Assembly: GCF_900128945.1 (NCBI RefSeq)
Contig: NZ_FQUD01000001.1
Location: 186,001-250,000 of the forward strand
Direction: 5' to 3'
Source: Chryseobacterium sp. OV279
Lineage (GTDB): Bacteria > Bacteroidota > Bacteroidia > Flavobacteriales > Weeksellaceae
Length of the DNA: 64,000 nt
Shown piece by piece: positions 55,034-62,893 of this stretch. The notes under the pieces were generated by a model. It did not search any database and was not told the DNA's origin. It saw nothing but the letters and a program-made list of their open reading frames with translations. A program made the translations under genes and the position numbers. How positions within the stretch are numbered: the first letter of the stretch is position 1; each line of letters opens with the position of its first letter.

Positions 55034-58000
55034 TTAATCCCTGTTTTTTAACAGAACCCATCCCGATATTTCTACCGGTTTTTTACTGATCCTGTCTTCC
55101 CAGAATAATCTATACCAATAGGTGTCGGAAGGAAGGGGATTGTCAAGGTACCTTCCATTCCAGATTGGAGTTTTCGTGCTGATTTTGAAAATTTCTTTTC
55201 CATACTTATCAAATATACTTCCCTGGAAGTTTCCATATTTACTGATCTCACTGAAATTGATAACATCATTTTTACCATCGCTGTTGGGTGTGATTACATT
55301 CGACATAAAGAAAGTATAATAAGTAGAGTTCGTTTCACATAAGGCACCTGTGTTTCTTACTTTAATAGGATATTGAGTATTTCTCATCACATTCGTAAAT
55401 ACATTCGAAGACTGCCACGTGATTCCTCCGTCGATGGAATATTCTGCGGGAAGATTTCCGCTGTTCTTTATATTAATGGTGAGCGTAGGGTCTTTATAAA
55501 CAATACTTAAAATTTCAGGAGTCACGATGTAGTTTACCGTAGCTGTAAATGTTTTTGAACAAATTCCGTTGCTTATCGTTACAGAATAAGTTCCTGCCAG
55601 TTCTACATTGATGGTACGTGTTGTTGCACCGGTACTCCAGAGATAGGTGTAGCTAGGTCCTGCTCCGGCATCCAGTATGGATTTATCACCTTTGCAGATT
55701 TCGATATCGTGTAATGTTGAAACTATTTCAGGAACAACCTTGATGGTTATCGTAGCTGGTGTTTGTGCAGAGCATCCATTGGCTCCGGTTCCCGTTACCG
55801 TATAAGTTGTAGTGATAGTCGGTGATACATTTTGTGTATTTCCGGTGCCAGTAAGTCCTGTCCAGGCATAAGTCGCAGCTCCTGTTGCCGTTAATAGCAC
55901 TGATTCTCCCAGGCAGATTGTAAGTTTAGGTGCGGAAACACTTATTGTCGGTGGTGTTGTGTTTTTTATGACTGTTACAGAAGTCTGACTGCTACATCCG
56001 AAAGGTGTTGCGCTTGTGATGGTAAGTGTATAGGTCCCGCCATTATTGACTGTTGGAGTTAAAGTGTTTGCTCCGGAAACAATCACTCCTCCGTTGCTGG
56101 CAGCCCATGAAAATGTTGAGCCCGGTTGGTAAATTGAAGCCGTTGCATTTAAAGTAATTTGTGAGTTTGTACAAGTAATCTGTGCAGGAGGAGCAATATT
56201 CACAATGATGGCAGCATCCATAACTACTGTCACGGATTTTTGATATTGACAGCCGGAAGGGGTTGTTATTGTAACTGTATAAATTCCTGGGACAGTAACG
56301 GTATTAACAGCTCCGTTCACACCATTTGACCAGACAAAAGTATTTCCGGTTCCCTGCGCAGATGCATTGAGTGTCGTTGAAGATCCCTGACAGAAAGTTA
56401 GATTTCCAGATATATTGATGTTAGGATTGGTTTCTGATACAATGGTTACAGATGCCGGAGTGCTGGAACATAGCCCGTTTGAGCCTGTTAAAGTATAAGT
56501 TCCGGGAGTGGTAATAGTAATAGATGGTGTTGTGGCGCCTGTTGACCATGTGTTTCCTGTTGCATTGCTTGATGTTAAAGTCACACTTCCTCCATAGCAG
56601 ATCGTGGCAGATGATGCTGTAATGGTTGGTACAGGAAATTGAGTAACGGAAAGCTGCAATTGGGACACTTTAAAACATGTTGATGATTTCACACGGACAT
56701 AGACCGTAGCATTTCCTGAAGTATAAGTTGTAGGATTCGGAATAATATTCAGGTTTCCTGCAAGTGCATCCGCCTGATTGACATAGTAATCAAAACTGAT
56801 ATTGGCGGTCGTGCTGATATTCGGTTGAGCTGAGGTAAGATCAAAAACAGCAGTCGCTGCATTGGAACATTGGCTTAAGCTTGAATTCTGAATAGTAGGA
56901 ACAACACCTTGTGTTACCGTCACAGACTTTGTGTATTCACAATTGGCCGGCGTTTTTACGGTTACCGTATAAGTTCCCGGCGCCGTAACTGAAACAATAT
57001 TTCCTGTTGCACCCGTAGACCAGGTATACGTATTTCCTGTTCCGATTGAAGAGGCGGTGAGCTGTGTACTTGTCGGTTCGCAAAGCAATAAATTTCCGGT
57101 AATTTCTACATTAGGATTGTTTTCCTGGGTGATAGTTGTGGAAGCGGGAGTGCTCGTGCAGGTTCCACTTGTATTGGTTAAAGTGTAAGTTCCGGGAGTT
57201 GTAATCGTGATGGATGGTGTTGTTGCACCGGTAGACCACGTATTTCCTGTTGTCATACTTGATGTTAAAACAACGTTTCCTCCATAGCAGATCGTCGGTG
57301 ATGATGCGGTAATCGTAGGAGTTATTGATTGAGTGATATTTAATTGTAATTGAGCTATTTTAAAACACGTTCCTGATTTTACACGCACATATACTGTAGC
57401 ATTTCCCGAACTGTAAGCTGCCGGAGTGGCAATAGTATTGAGGTTTCCCGCGAGCGCATCCGCTTGATTCACATAATAATCAAAGCTCACATTAGCGGTG
57501 GTACTGATGTTCGGCTGTGCTGAGGTAAGATCAAAAACAGCAGTCGCTGAAATGGAGCATTGACTTAAACTTGAATTCTGAACAACCGGAACGACCCCTT
57601 GAGTCACTGTTACGGATTTTGTATACTGACAGTTGGCAGGTGTCTTTACCGTGACCGTATAAGTTCCCGGCGTTGTAACTGAAATAGTATTCCCCGTTGC
57701 ACCCGTAGACCATGTATAAGTATTTCCAGTTCCGTTTGAAGAAGCGGTAAGTTGAGAAGCTGTAGATTCGCAGAGTACAAGATTTCCTGTTATATCTACA
57801 GAAGGGTCGGTGTCCTGAGTAATGGTGACAGAAGCCGGACTGCTTGTACAGACTCCATTCGTACTCGTTAAAGTATAGGTTCCTGGAGTTGTTACGGTGA
57901 TAGTAGGTGTGGTGTCTCCTGTAGACCAGGTATTTCCCGTGGTGTTATTCGAGGTTAGCGTAATACTTCCCCCGGAGCATAGAACAGTAGCTGAAGGTGT

Positions 58001-58867
58001 TATGGCAGCTGTGAGACTCTTATTTTTAAAAACAATCGCGTTGGTTTGTTTACAGGCATTAATGGTGCTGCCCGAACTGTTCGGATCATGATAATTAATG
58101 TTATAATAATAGGTAGTCGTAGTATTGACATTAGCCGGTGCTGTAATAGGATTGGTTCCTGCTGCTGCATTATTGGCGTTATTAAAATAAGTGACGGTAA
58201 AATTAGGATTTCCATTCAGTATACCTGTGGATAAAGTGCTGAAGTCGAAAAGAGCAGTCGTTCCGCAAATCCCTATTTCCCGCGGTGAATTGGCGTTTGC
58301 GCCCGGTGTTCCCGGTGGAATGAACGGATTCGGAGCTGCCGCAGAATTATTGAAAGGGGAAACAAAAGTTGCGGTTCCTCCCCAGGTCAGATTAAAAGTG
58401 TAAACAGTAGCAGACCAGTTATCCAGATATAAATAATAAGTCTGTCCCGCCAAAACATCCATATACCGGCAGTAAGGATCTGTATTTCCGCCCGCTGACA
58501 TCGTGTTATTGTTGGTCATATTCATTCCTGTGCTGGTAAGGGCACCTGAGGCATTACACCGGATGGGAGATCCCAGATTGTTGCAGCTCGCGTTAGGCCC
58601 ATAAATCGCCCAGTCATAATCTACAGGTCCTGTAGGAACAAGATTAAAAGTTAGTGTACCGCTTGTTGCAATAGTGAATTTGTACCAGACAGAATGATGC
58701 TCACCGGATAAGCATCCTCCAACGTCCTCGTTGATATTTCCAATTCCGGAAGGGGTGTAGTTGATATTGGAGTTTCCGCATACTGTAATAGCTGAGCTGC
58801 AGTCTTCCTGTGCAGAAAGGGATGTGCAGAAAATGAATAAAAACAGGAGGAGTAGTTTTCTTATCAT
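55034..58867 (-). CDS. T9SS type B surface protein with repeated Ig/PKD-like modules
   Basis: 1277 residues. Signal peptide about 1-19 (ends SLSAQ). Residues 20-165 look like a beta-sandwich PPC/CUB-type domain ('SVWYKFTIATSGTLTFNL'). The middle consists of Ig/PKD-like modules ('CYGGSVTLTSSNATGNTWST', 'PGTYTVTV'), including a unit of about 226 residues present 2.6 times. The C-terminus 'ITPNSDGKNDVINF' and 'YGKEIF...WYRLFW' is the type B T9SS (gliding-motility-associated) sorting domain. A cell-surface or adhesion role is inferred. Confidence 0.88.
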   Translation of the reverse strand: MIRKLLLLFLFIFCTSLSAQEDCSSAITVCGNSNINYTPSGIGNINEDVGGCLSGEHHSVWYKFTIATSGTLTFNLVPTGPVDYDWAIYGPNASCNNLGSPIRCNASGALTSTGMNMTNNNTMSAGGNTDPYCRYMDVLAGQTYYLYLDNWSATVYTFNLTWGGTATFVSPFNNSAAAPNPFIPPGTPGANANSPREIGICGTTALFDFSTLSTGILNGNPNFTVTYFNNANNAAAGTNPITAPANVNTTTTYYYNINYHDPNSSGSTINACKQTNAIVFKNKSLTAAITPSATVLCSGGSITLTSNNTTGNTWSTGDTTPTITVTTPGTYTLTSTNGVCTSSPASVTITQDTDPSVDITGNLVLCESTASQLTASSNGTGNTYTWSTGATGNTISVTTPGTYTVTVKTPANCQYTKSVTVTQGVVPVVQNSSLSQCSISATAVFDLTSAQPNISTTANVSFDYYVNQADALAGNLNTIATPAAYSSGNATVYVRVKSGTCFKIAQLQLNITQSITPTITASSPTICYGGNVVLTSSMTTGNTWSTGATTPSITITTPGTYTLTNTSGTCTSTPASTTITQENNPNVEITGNLLLCEPTSTQLTASSIGTGNTYTWSTGATGNIVSVTAPGTYTVTVKTPANCEYTKSVTVTQGVVPTIQNSSLSQCSNAATAVFDLTSAQPNISTTANISFDYYVNQADALAGNLNIIPNPTTYTSGNATVYVRVKSSTCFKVSQLQLSVTQFPVPTITASSATICYGGSVTLTSSNATGNTWSTGATTPSITITTPGTYTLTGSNGLCSSTPASVTIVSETNPNINISGNLTFCQGSSTTLNASAQGTGNTFVWSNGVNGAVNTVTVPGIYTVTITTPSGCQYQKSVTVVMDAAIIVNIAPPAQITCTNSQITLNATASIYQPGSTFSWAASNGGVIVSGANTLTPTVNNGGTYTLTITSATPFGCSSQTSVTVIKNTTPPTISVSAPKLTICLGESVLLTATGAATYAWTGLTGTGNTQNVSPTITTTYTVTGTGANGCSAQTPATITIKVVPEIVSTLHDIEICKGDKSILDAGAGPSYTYLWSTGATTRTINVELAGTYSVTISNGICSKTFTATVNYIVTPEILSIVYKDPTLTINIKNSGNLPAEYSIDGGITWQSSNVFTNVMRNTQYPIKVRNTGALCETNSTYYTFFMSNVITPNSDGKNDVINFSEISKYGNFQGSIFDKYGKEIFKISTKTPIWNGRYLDNPLPSDTYWYRLFWEDRISKKPVEISGWVLLKNRD
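56215..58015 (-). repeat. internal tandem duplication in the T9SS type B gene
   Basis: Two near-identical units of about 680 bases (about 57335-58015 and 56650-57335) and a partial third (about 56215-56645) encode the same Ig-like plus 'NQADALAGNLN' modules. High protein identity (for example 'SSLSQCS', 'FDLTSAQPNIST') points to recent duplication. Borders are approximate. Confidence 0.8.
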
Positions 58868-59209
58868 ATCGGAAGAAGGGGTTTGTGAAATAAAGTTTTT
58901 AGCAAATGGGTATTGTCTTATAAATGAATGATTTGAATAGGAGAGGTGTTGTGAATCACAACTAAAAAGGAGTAGTAGGGGAAGAAGTGTTCTTTTCCTG
59001 AGTTTTCATAGCAGTCTGGTTTTTAGAGTTTTAATAATTACAAATCTATTGAAATAAATTTATTTTAATAGATTTCGGTTATATTTTAAATTAATTCGAT
59101 AATTAAGTTAAAATTGTAAACATTTTAGACTAAAAACTATTAAATAATATCGTTTAAATAATCGATTGAATGAAAATAATATCGGTGAAATTATTTTTAA
59201 ATGATATTA
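58868..59209. other. AT-rich intergenic region without a gene
   Basis: About 340 bases between divergent surface-protein and rpsU genes, very AT-rich from 59030 on. No open frame or RNA gene can be supported. It must hold the surface-protein promoter. Confidence 0.5.
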
Positions 59210-59240
59210 TTTGTGAATTAATGAAAAAATGCTAACTTTG
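59210..59240 (+). promoter_or_regulatory. rpsU promoter
   Basis: TTTG (59210-59213), 19 bases, then TAACTTTG (59233-59240), a consensus Bacteroidetes promoter. The rpsU ATG is 23 bases further on. Confidence 0.75.
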
Positions 59241-59263
59241 CAATCCAAAATGAGATGTAAAAT

Positions 59264-59461
59264 ATGTTAATAATTCCAGTAAAAGATGGGGAATCCATCG
59301 ACAGAGCTTTAAAAAAATATAAAAGAAAATTTGATAAAACGGGTACAGTTCGTCAATTAAGATCTAGACAAGCGTTTATTAAGCCTTCTGTAACTTTAAG
59401 ACAATCTAGACTAAAAGCCGCTTACAAACAAAGAGGCCTTAGTAAGGAAGAACAGGCTTAA
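59264..59461 (+). CDS. rpsU: 30S ribosomal protein S21
   Basis: 65 residues, very basic. The 'VKDGESIDRALKKYKRKFDK' start and Arg-rich middle ('RQLRSRQAF') are those of bS21. Flavobacteriia S21 is of particular interest because it helps occlude the anti-Shine-Dalgarno region in this group. It leads a likely rpsU-xerC-hpf operon (81-base gap to xerC). Confidence 0.95.
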   Translation: MLIIPVKDGESIDRALKKYKRKFDKTGTVRQLRSRQAFIKPSVTLRQSRLKAAYKQRGLSKEEQA

Positions 59462-59542
59462 GATTTTTCTTAACCACATATAATTCACTTCTTAAATATT
59501 CGTATATTTGAGAGGTGAATTTTTGTTTTTATACCTTAAGTG

Positions 59543-60430
59543 ATGTTGGATAAATATATAGAATATGTACAGTTCGAAAAGAGGTATTCTCCTCATACCG
59601 TTACAAGCTACAAAAAAGACCTTGACGATTTTTCCCATTTCTACCTCAAAACAGAAGGTTCCGAAGATATTTCCAAAGCCGACAAAAAAGTCATCAGAAA
59701 TTTTATCGTTGAATTAAGTGAAAATAATATTTCAAAAAGAAGTATCAATAGAAAATTATCCACTTTAAGAAGTTTTTATCTTTTTCTTTTAAAAATCGGG
59801 GAAATCAAAGTTTCTCCCGCAGAAAGTATCTCTTCCCTTAAGTTTTACGCTGAAAAACAGATTCCTATATCACAGGAAGAAATGCAGACCCTTAGCGATC
59901 GCGTCCTCCCGGAGCATCATGATCTCCTCGATCAGTGTATTATTGAAGTATTATATCAGACGGGAATGCGTAAAGCCGAGCTTTGTGGCCTGATGTTTGA
60001 GTATGTAAACATAAGCGGAAAGGAGCTAAGGGTAATAGGAAAGGGAAATAAAGAACGCTTTATTCCCATCTCCGAAAATCTGTCTCATCTGCTGGAAAGT
60101 TACCTCGAAATAAGGAAACCCGAAGACCCATATAAATCATATTTTTTCGTAAATAAAAAGGGGAAAAAACTCTCCGAAAAATTTGTTTATGTGGTAGTTA
60201 ATAAGTACCTTAGTCTTGTAACTACGAAAGAAAAAAGAAGTCCTCACATCCTTCGGCATAGCTTTGCTACGCATGTTTTGGATAATGGGGCGGAGATCTC
60301 CAAAGTAAAAAAAATATTAGGGCATTCCAGTCTTGCAAGTACTCAGGTCTATACGAATGCCAATATTGAACAATTGAAAAAAGTGTTTAATCAGGCTCAT
60401 CCCAGAGCATCTAAAAAAGAAGAATTATGA
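59543..60430 (+). CDS. xerC: tyrosine recombinase XerC-like
   Basis: 295 residues from ATG 59543 (a GTG directly upstream is also open). SAM-like N-terminal domain 'VQFEKRYSPHTVTSYKKD', then the catalytic domain with Arg in 'YQTGMRKAEL', His and Arg in 'HILRHSFATH', His in 'LGHSSLA' and nucleophile Tyr in 'TQVYTN'. It is the housekeeping chromosome-dimer-resolution type, not the element integrase at 42124. Xer proteins C and D are hard to tell apart; the position between rpsU and hpf favours XerC. The stop overlaps the hpf start (ATGA). Confidence 0.88.
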   Translation: MLDKYIEYVQFEKRYSPHTVTSYKKDLDDFSHFYLKTEGSEDISKADKKVIRNFIVELSENNISKRSINRKLSTLRSFYLFLLKIGEIKVSPAESISSLKFYAEKQIPISQEEMQTLSDRVLPEHHDLLDQCIIEVLYQTGMRKAELCGLMFEYVNISGKELRVIGKGNKERFIPISENLSHLLESYLEIRKPEDPYKSYFFVNKKGKKLSEKFVYVVVNKYLSLVTTKEKRSPHILRHSFATHVLDNGAEISKVKKILGHSSLASTQVYTNANIEQLKKVFNQAHPRASKKEEL

Positions 60431-60717
60431 AGATCACAGTTCAATCAATTGGTTTAACTCCACACGAACCATTAGAATCACACATTGACAAAAAAGTAAG
60501 CAAGTTGGAAACCTTCTATGATAAAATTCATGAGTGCAAGGTGTTCCTAAAAGTTGAAAACGCTTCGGATAGAAACAATAAAACTACCGAACTTATCTTA
60601 GCCGTTCCGGGTGACGATATCGTCGTAAAAAAGACATCTGAAACTTTTGAAGAAAGTTTGGACCTTTGCGTTGATACAGCTAAAAAGCTACTAATCAAGA
60701 AAAAAGAGATGGCGTAG
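60427..60717 (+). CDS. hpf: ribosome hibernation-promoting factor
   Basis: 96 residues, the short form of the HPF/YfiA family ('MKITVQSIGLTPHEPLESHI' start, 'TTELILAVPGDDIVVKKT' core). It binds the 30S decoding region and protects idle ribosomes. The start overlaps the xerC stop by 4 bases, so translation is coupled. Confidence 0.93.
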   Translation: MKITVQSIGLTPHEPLESHIDKKVSKLETFYDKIHECKVFLKVENASDRNNKTTELILAVPGDDIVVKKTSETFEESLDLCVDTAKKLLIKKKEMA

Positions 60718-60747
60718 AAAAAAAAGATAAAAAAAGTCATAAAAAAG

Positions 60748-60779
60748 TTTGAGAATTCAAAAAAACCGTTCTATATTTG
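60748..60779 (+). promoter_or_regulatory. promoter of the tRNA cluster
   Basis: TTTG (60748-60751), 20 bases, then TATATTTG (60772-60779); consensus, 46 bases before the first tRNA. Confidence 0.75.
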
Positions 60780-60825
60780 CACTCGCAAAAAGGGAACAGC
60801 GTTCTTTTGAATTCTTTTTGTTTAT

Positions 60826-60899
60826 GCCTCCATAGCTCAGTTGGCTAGAGCAGCTGATTTGTAATCAGCAGGTCGTGGGTTCGAGTCCCTCTGGAGGCT
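60826..60899 (+). tRNA. tRNA-Thr (UGU), copy 1
   Basis: 74 bases. Acceptor gcctcca/tggaggc, anticodon stem gctga/tcagc around loop TTTGTAA with anticodon TGT, T-arm GGTTCGAGTCC. CCA is not encoded. Confidence 0.96.
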
Positions 60900-60917
60900 C
60901 TTTTAATATAAACATTC

Positions 60918-60998
60918 GGGAAGATTCCAGAGTGGCTAAATGGGACTGACTGTAACTCAGTTGCTTCGGCTTCGCAGGTTCGAATCCTGCTCTTCCCA
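60918..60998 (+). tRNA. tRNA-Tyr (GUA), copy 1
   Basis: 81 bases, class II with a long variable arm. Acceptor gggaaga/tcttccc, anticodon loop CTGTAAC with anticodon GTA, A discriminator. Confidence 0.95.
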
Positions 60999-61021
60999 CA
61001 GTTTATATTTTAAAAAAAAGT

Positions 61022-61053
61022 TTTGCAGGTTTCAAGAAAATTTCTTAGATTTG
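61022..61053 (+). promoter_or_regulatory. internal promoter before tRNA-Gly copy 1
   Basis: TTTG (61022-61025), 20 bases, TAGATTTG (61046-61053), 36 bases before the tRNA. Confidence 0.7.
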
Positions 61054-61088
61054 CAAACCGTTAAACCAATAGTTTTGGAAACAAAATT

Positions 61089-61161
61089 GCGAAAGTAGCT
61101 CAGTTGGTAGAGCGTCAGCCTTCCAAGCTGAATGTCGCGAGTTCGACCCTCGTCTTTCGCT
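61089..61161 (+). tRNA. tRNA-Gly (UCC), copy 1
   Basis: 73 bases. Acceptor gcgaaag/ctttcgc, anticodon loop CTTCCAA with anticodon TCC, T-arm AGTTCGACCCT. Confidence 0.95.
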
Positions 61162-61253
61162 CAAAAAGTCAGACTGAAAAGAATGATTTTTTTAACTACT
61201 GAAAAGCTTAGAGTAGAATTTTCTCAAAAGCTTTCAGTCACAACATTAAAATT

Positions 61254-61327
61254 GCCTCCATAGCTCAGTTGGCTAGAGCAGCTGATTTGTAATCAGCAGG
61301 TCGTGGGTTCGAGTCCCTCTGGAGGCT
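61254..61327 (+). tRNA. tRNA-Thr (UGU), copy 2
   Basis: 74 bases, identical to the gene at 60826. Confidence 0.96.
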
Positions 61328-61347
61328 CAATTTTAATATAAACATTC

Positions 61348-61428
61348 GGGAAGATTCCAGAGTGGCTAAATGGGACTGACTGTAACTCAGTTGCTTCGGC
61401 TTCGCAGGTTCGAATCCTGCTCTTCCCA
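61348..61428 (+). tRNA. tRNA-Tyr (GUA), copy 2
   Basis: 81 bases, identical to the gene at 60918. Confidence 0.95.
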
Positions 61429-61448
61429 CAGTTTATATTAAAAAAAAT

Positions 61449-61480
61449 CTTGCAGATTTAAAAGGATTTTCCTAGATTTG
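61449..61480 (+). promoter_or_regulatory. internal promoter before tRNA-Gly copy 2
   Basis: CTTG (61449-61452), 20 bases, TAGATTTG (61473-61480); counterpart of the promoter at 61022. Confidence 0.65.
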
Positions 61481-61514
61481 CAAAGCGTTTACCAATAGTT
61501 TTGGAAACAAAATT

Positions 61515-61587
61515 GCGGAAGTAGCTCAGTTGGTAGAGCGTCAGCCTTCCAAGCTGAATGTCGCGAGTTCGACCCTCGTCTTCCGCT
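61515..61587 (+). tRNA. tRNA-Gly (UCC), copy 2
   Basis: 73 bases. Same as copy 1 except the acceptor stem, gcggaag/cttccgc: the fourth base pair is G-C in place of A-T, a compensated double change. Confidence 0.95.
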
Positions 61588-61592
61588 CAAAG

Positions 61593-61623
61593 AAAATCAC
61601 GCTGATTAGTGTGATTTTTTTTT
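61593..61623 (+). terminator. terminator after the tRNA cassettes
   Basis: aaaatcac / gtgatttt stem with a long T run, between the second Gly tRNA and the last Thr tRNA. The last tRNA starts 8 bases later, so it may need read-through or its own promoter. Confidence 0.7.
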
Positions 61624-61630
61624 AGTTAGT

Positions 61631-61702
61631 GCCGACTTAGCTCAGCGGTAGAGTGCTTCCTTGGTAAGGAAGAGGTCACGGGTTCAAGTCCCGTAGTTGG
61701 CT
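61631..61702 (+). tRNA. tRNA-Thr (GGU)
   Basis: 72 bases. Acceptor gccgact/agttggc (one G-T pair), anticodon stem cttcc/ggaag around TTGGTAA with anticodon GGT. A second Thr isoacceptor, different from the duplicated UGU type. Confidence 0.95.
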
Positions 61703-61711
61703 CTCCAGATT

Positions 61712-61739
61712 TCCCGAATTTCCTTCGGGATTTTTTTTT
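61712..61739 (+). terminator. terminator after the last tRNA
   Basis: tcccgaa / ttcggga hairpin followed by nine T. Confidence 0.85.
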
Positions 61740-61821
61740 GCCCAAAATTTTCCACAGTTCAAAATAAAGGATCAAAGATCAGGTCCAAAAGTAGTGGAAT
61801 AAACAAAAATTAATTTGCTCT

Positions 61822-61885
61822 CGCAGATGATAAAGATAAAGCAGATTATTAAAAAGTAAAATCTGCTCAATCTCTATAATCTGCG
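61822..61885. repeat. nested inverted repeat in the 510-base gap before the two-component genes
   Basis: Outer arms cgcagat (61822-61828)/atctgcg (61879-61885), inner arms agcagatt (61840-61847)/aatctgct (61860-61867). It resembles an extragenic palindromic element. The rest of 61740-62212 shows no gene. Confidence 0.55.
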
Positions 61886-62212
61886 TGAAATTTTCAAATT
61901 ATTATAAATTGATTCCCTTAATCAGGATCCATGCAATTGATTCCTTCTTTGCAACCTTATAGGAGGTGATATTAAAATCAAACTTTGCATGGTCAAAAAA
62001 ATACTATTTTCTCACCAAATTGTACACCAGGTTGCTTTTAAAAAATAGTAACTGAGAGTTTTTCGTTCTGAATGATCTGAGCTGATAACAGACTTTAATT
62101 ATAAATTTAAATGAAAAACGGTTTTCAAAATGCTGTCTGAATTATTTTATCGTGATAGCAGGTAAGCAGAAATCATAAAATTTTCGTTAAATTCGTATCA
62201 AATAAATTTTTG

Positions 62213-62893
62213 ATGAATATTCTTTTATTGGAAGATGACCTTATTCTCTCGGCAGAACTCTGCAGGTTTTTGGAATCGAACAGCTTTACCTGTGACAAAA
62301 TCTATGACGGTGAAACCTTTCTCCGCCAGATTAAAAACAATACCTATGACCTGTATCTGCTGGATATTAATGTTCCTAAAATAAACGGGCTGGATGTCTG
62401 CCAGACTATCCGTTCTTTCGATAAAAATACACCCATCATCATTATTTCTGCTTACGGAGATATTTCCGATAAAAAGGATGCCTTCACAAGACTGGCCGAC
62501 GATTATCTGGTAAAACCTTTTCAGTTTGAAGAATTGTTACTAAGAATGAACTCCCTGTTGAGGAGAAAAGCACCATCTGACACGGCAGATCAGGATATCA
62601 TCAGAGTAGACGACCTTATCATCAATAAAACAGAGCAGAAAGTGTACAGAGCAGGCAATGAAATAGCTCTTACACTAAAAGAATTTCAGTTGCTGGTGTA
62701 TCTTGCCGAAGCGCAGGGAAGGACTGTTTCCAAACAGCAGATCACTGAACATGTATGGGAGCATAACTTCAATACGAATACCAATACTGTAGAAGTCTAC
62801 ATCAATTTTCTGAGAAAGAAGATTGATAAAGATTTTAAACTGAAACTGATACACACCCGTTCCGGATTCGGATATTACCTAAGCCCATTGTAG
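62213..62893 (+). CDS. OmpR-family response regulator
   Basis: 226 residues from ATG 62213. The receiver domain has the acidic pair in 'LLEDDL', the phospho-acceptor Asp in 'LYLLDINVP', Ser in 'IIISAYG' and Lys in 'YLVKPF'. A winged-helix DNA-binding domain follows ('LTLKEFQLLVYLAE', 'VYINFLRKKID', 'TRSGFGYYL'). The histidine kinase gene begins directly after the stop, so the two form a two-component system. The signal and targets are unknown. Confidence 0.94.
   Translation: MNILLLEDDLILSAELCRFLESNSFTCDKIYDGETFLRQIKNNTYDLYLLDINVPKINGLDVCQTIRSFDKNTPIIIISAYGDISDKKDAFTRLADDYLVKPFQFEELLLRMNSLLRRKAPSDTADQDIIRVDDLIINKTEQKVYRAGNEIALTLKEFQLLVYLAEAQGRTVSKQQITEHVWEHNFNTNTNTVEVYINFLRKKIDKDFKLKLIHTRSGFGYYLSPL

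Larger units (their letters stand above)
60826..61587 (+). repeat. tandem duplication of a Thr-Tyr-Gly tRNA cassette
   Basis: tRNA-Thr(UGU), tRNA-Tyr(GUA) and tRNA-Gly(UCC) occur twice in the same order, offset by 426-430 bases. The duplication includes the spacers and the internal promoter before each Gly gene. Confidence 0.9.

Noticed and set aside
59543..60430. Tyrosine recombinase considered as a second element integrase
   Set aside because: It sits in the rpsU-xerC-hpf operon, is of XerC size and lacks an arm-binding domain; it is housekeeping.
60826..61587. Repeated tRNA block considered as a mobile-element signature
   Set aside because: Both copies are complete tRNA genes with promoters, and there is no integrase or element DNA between them; simple tandem duplication is enough.
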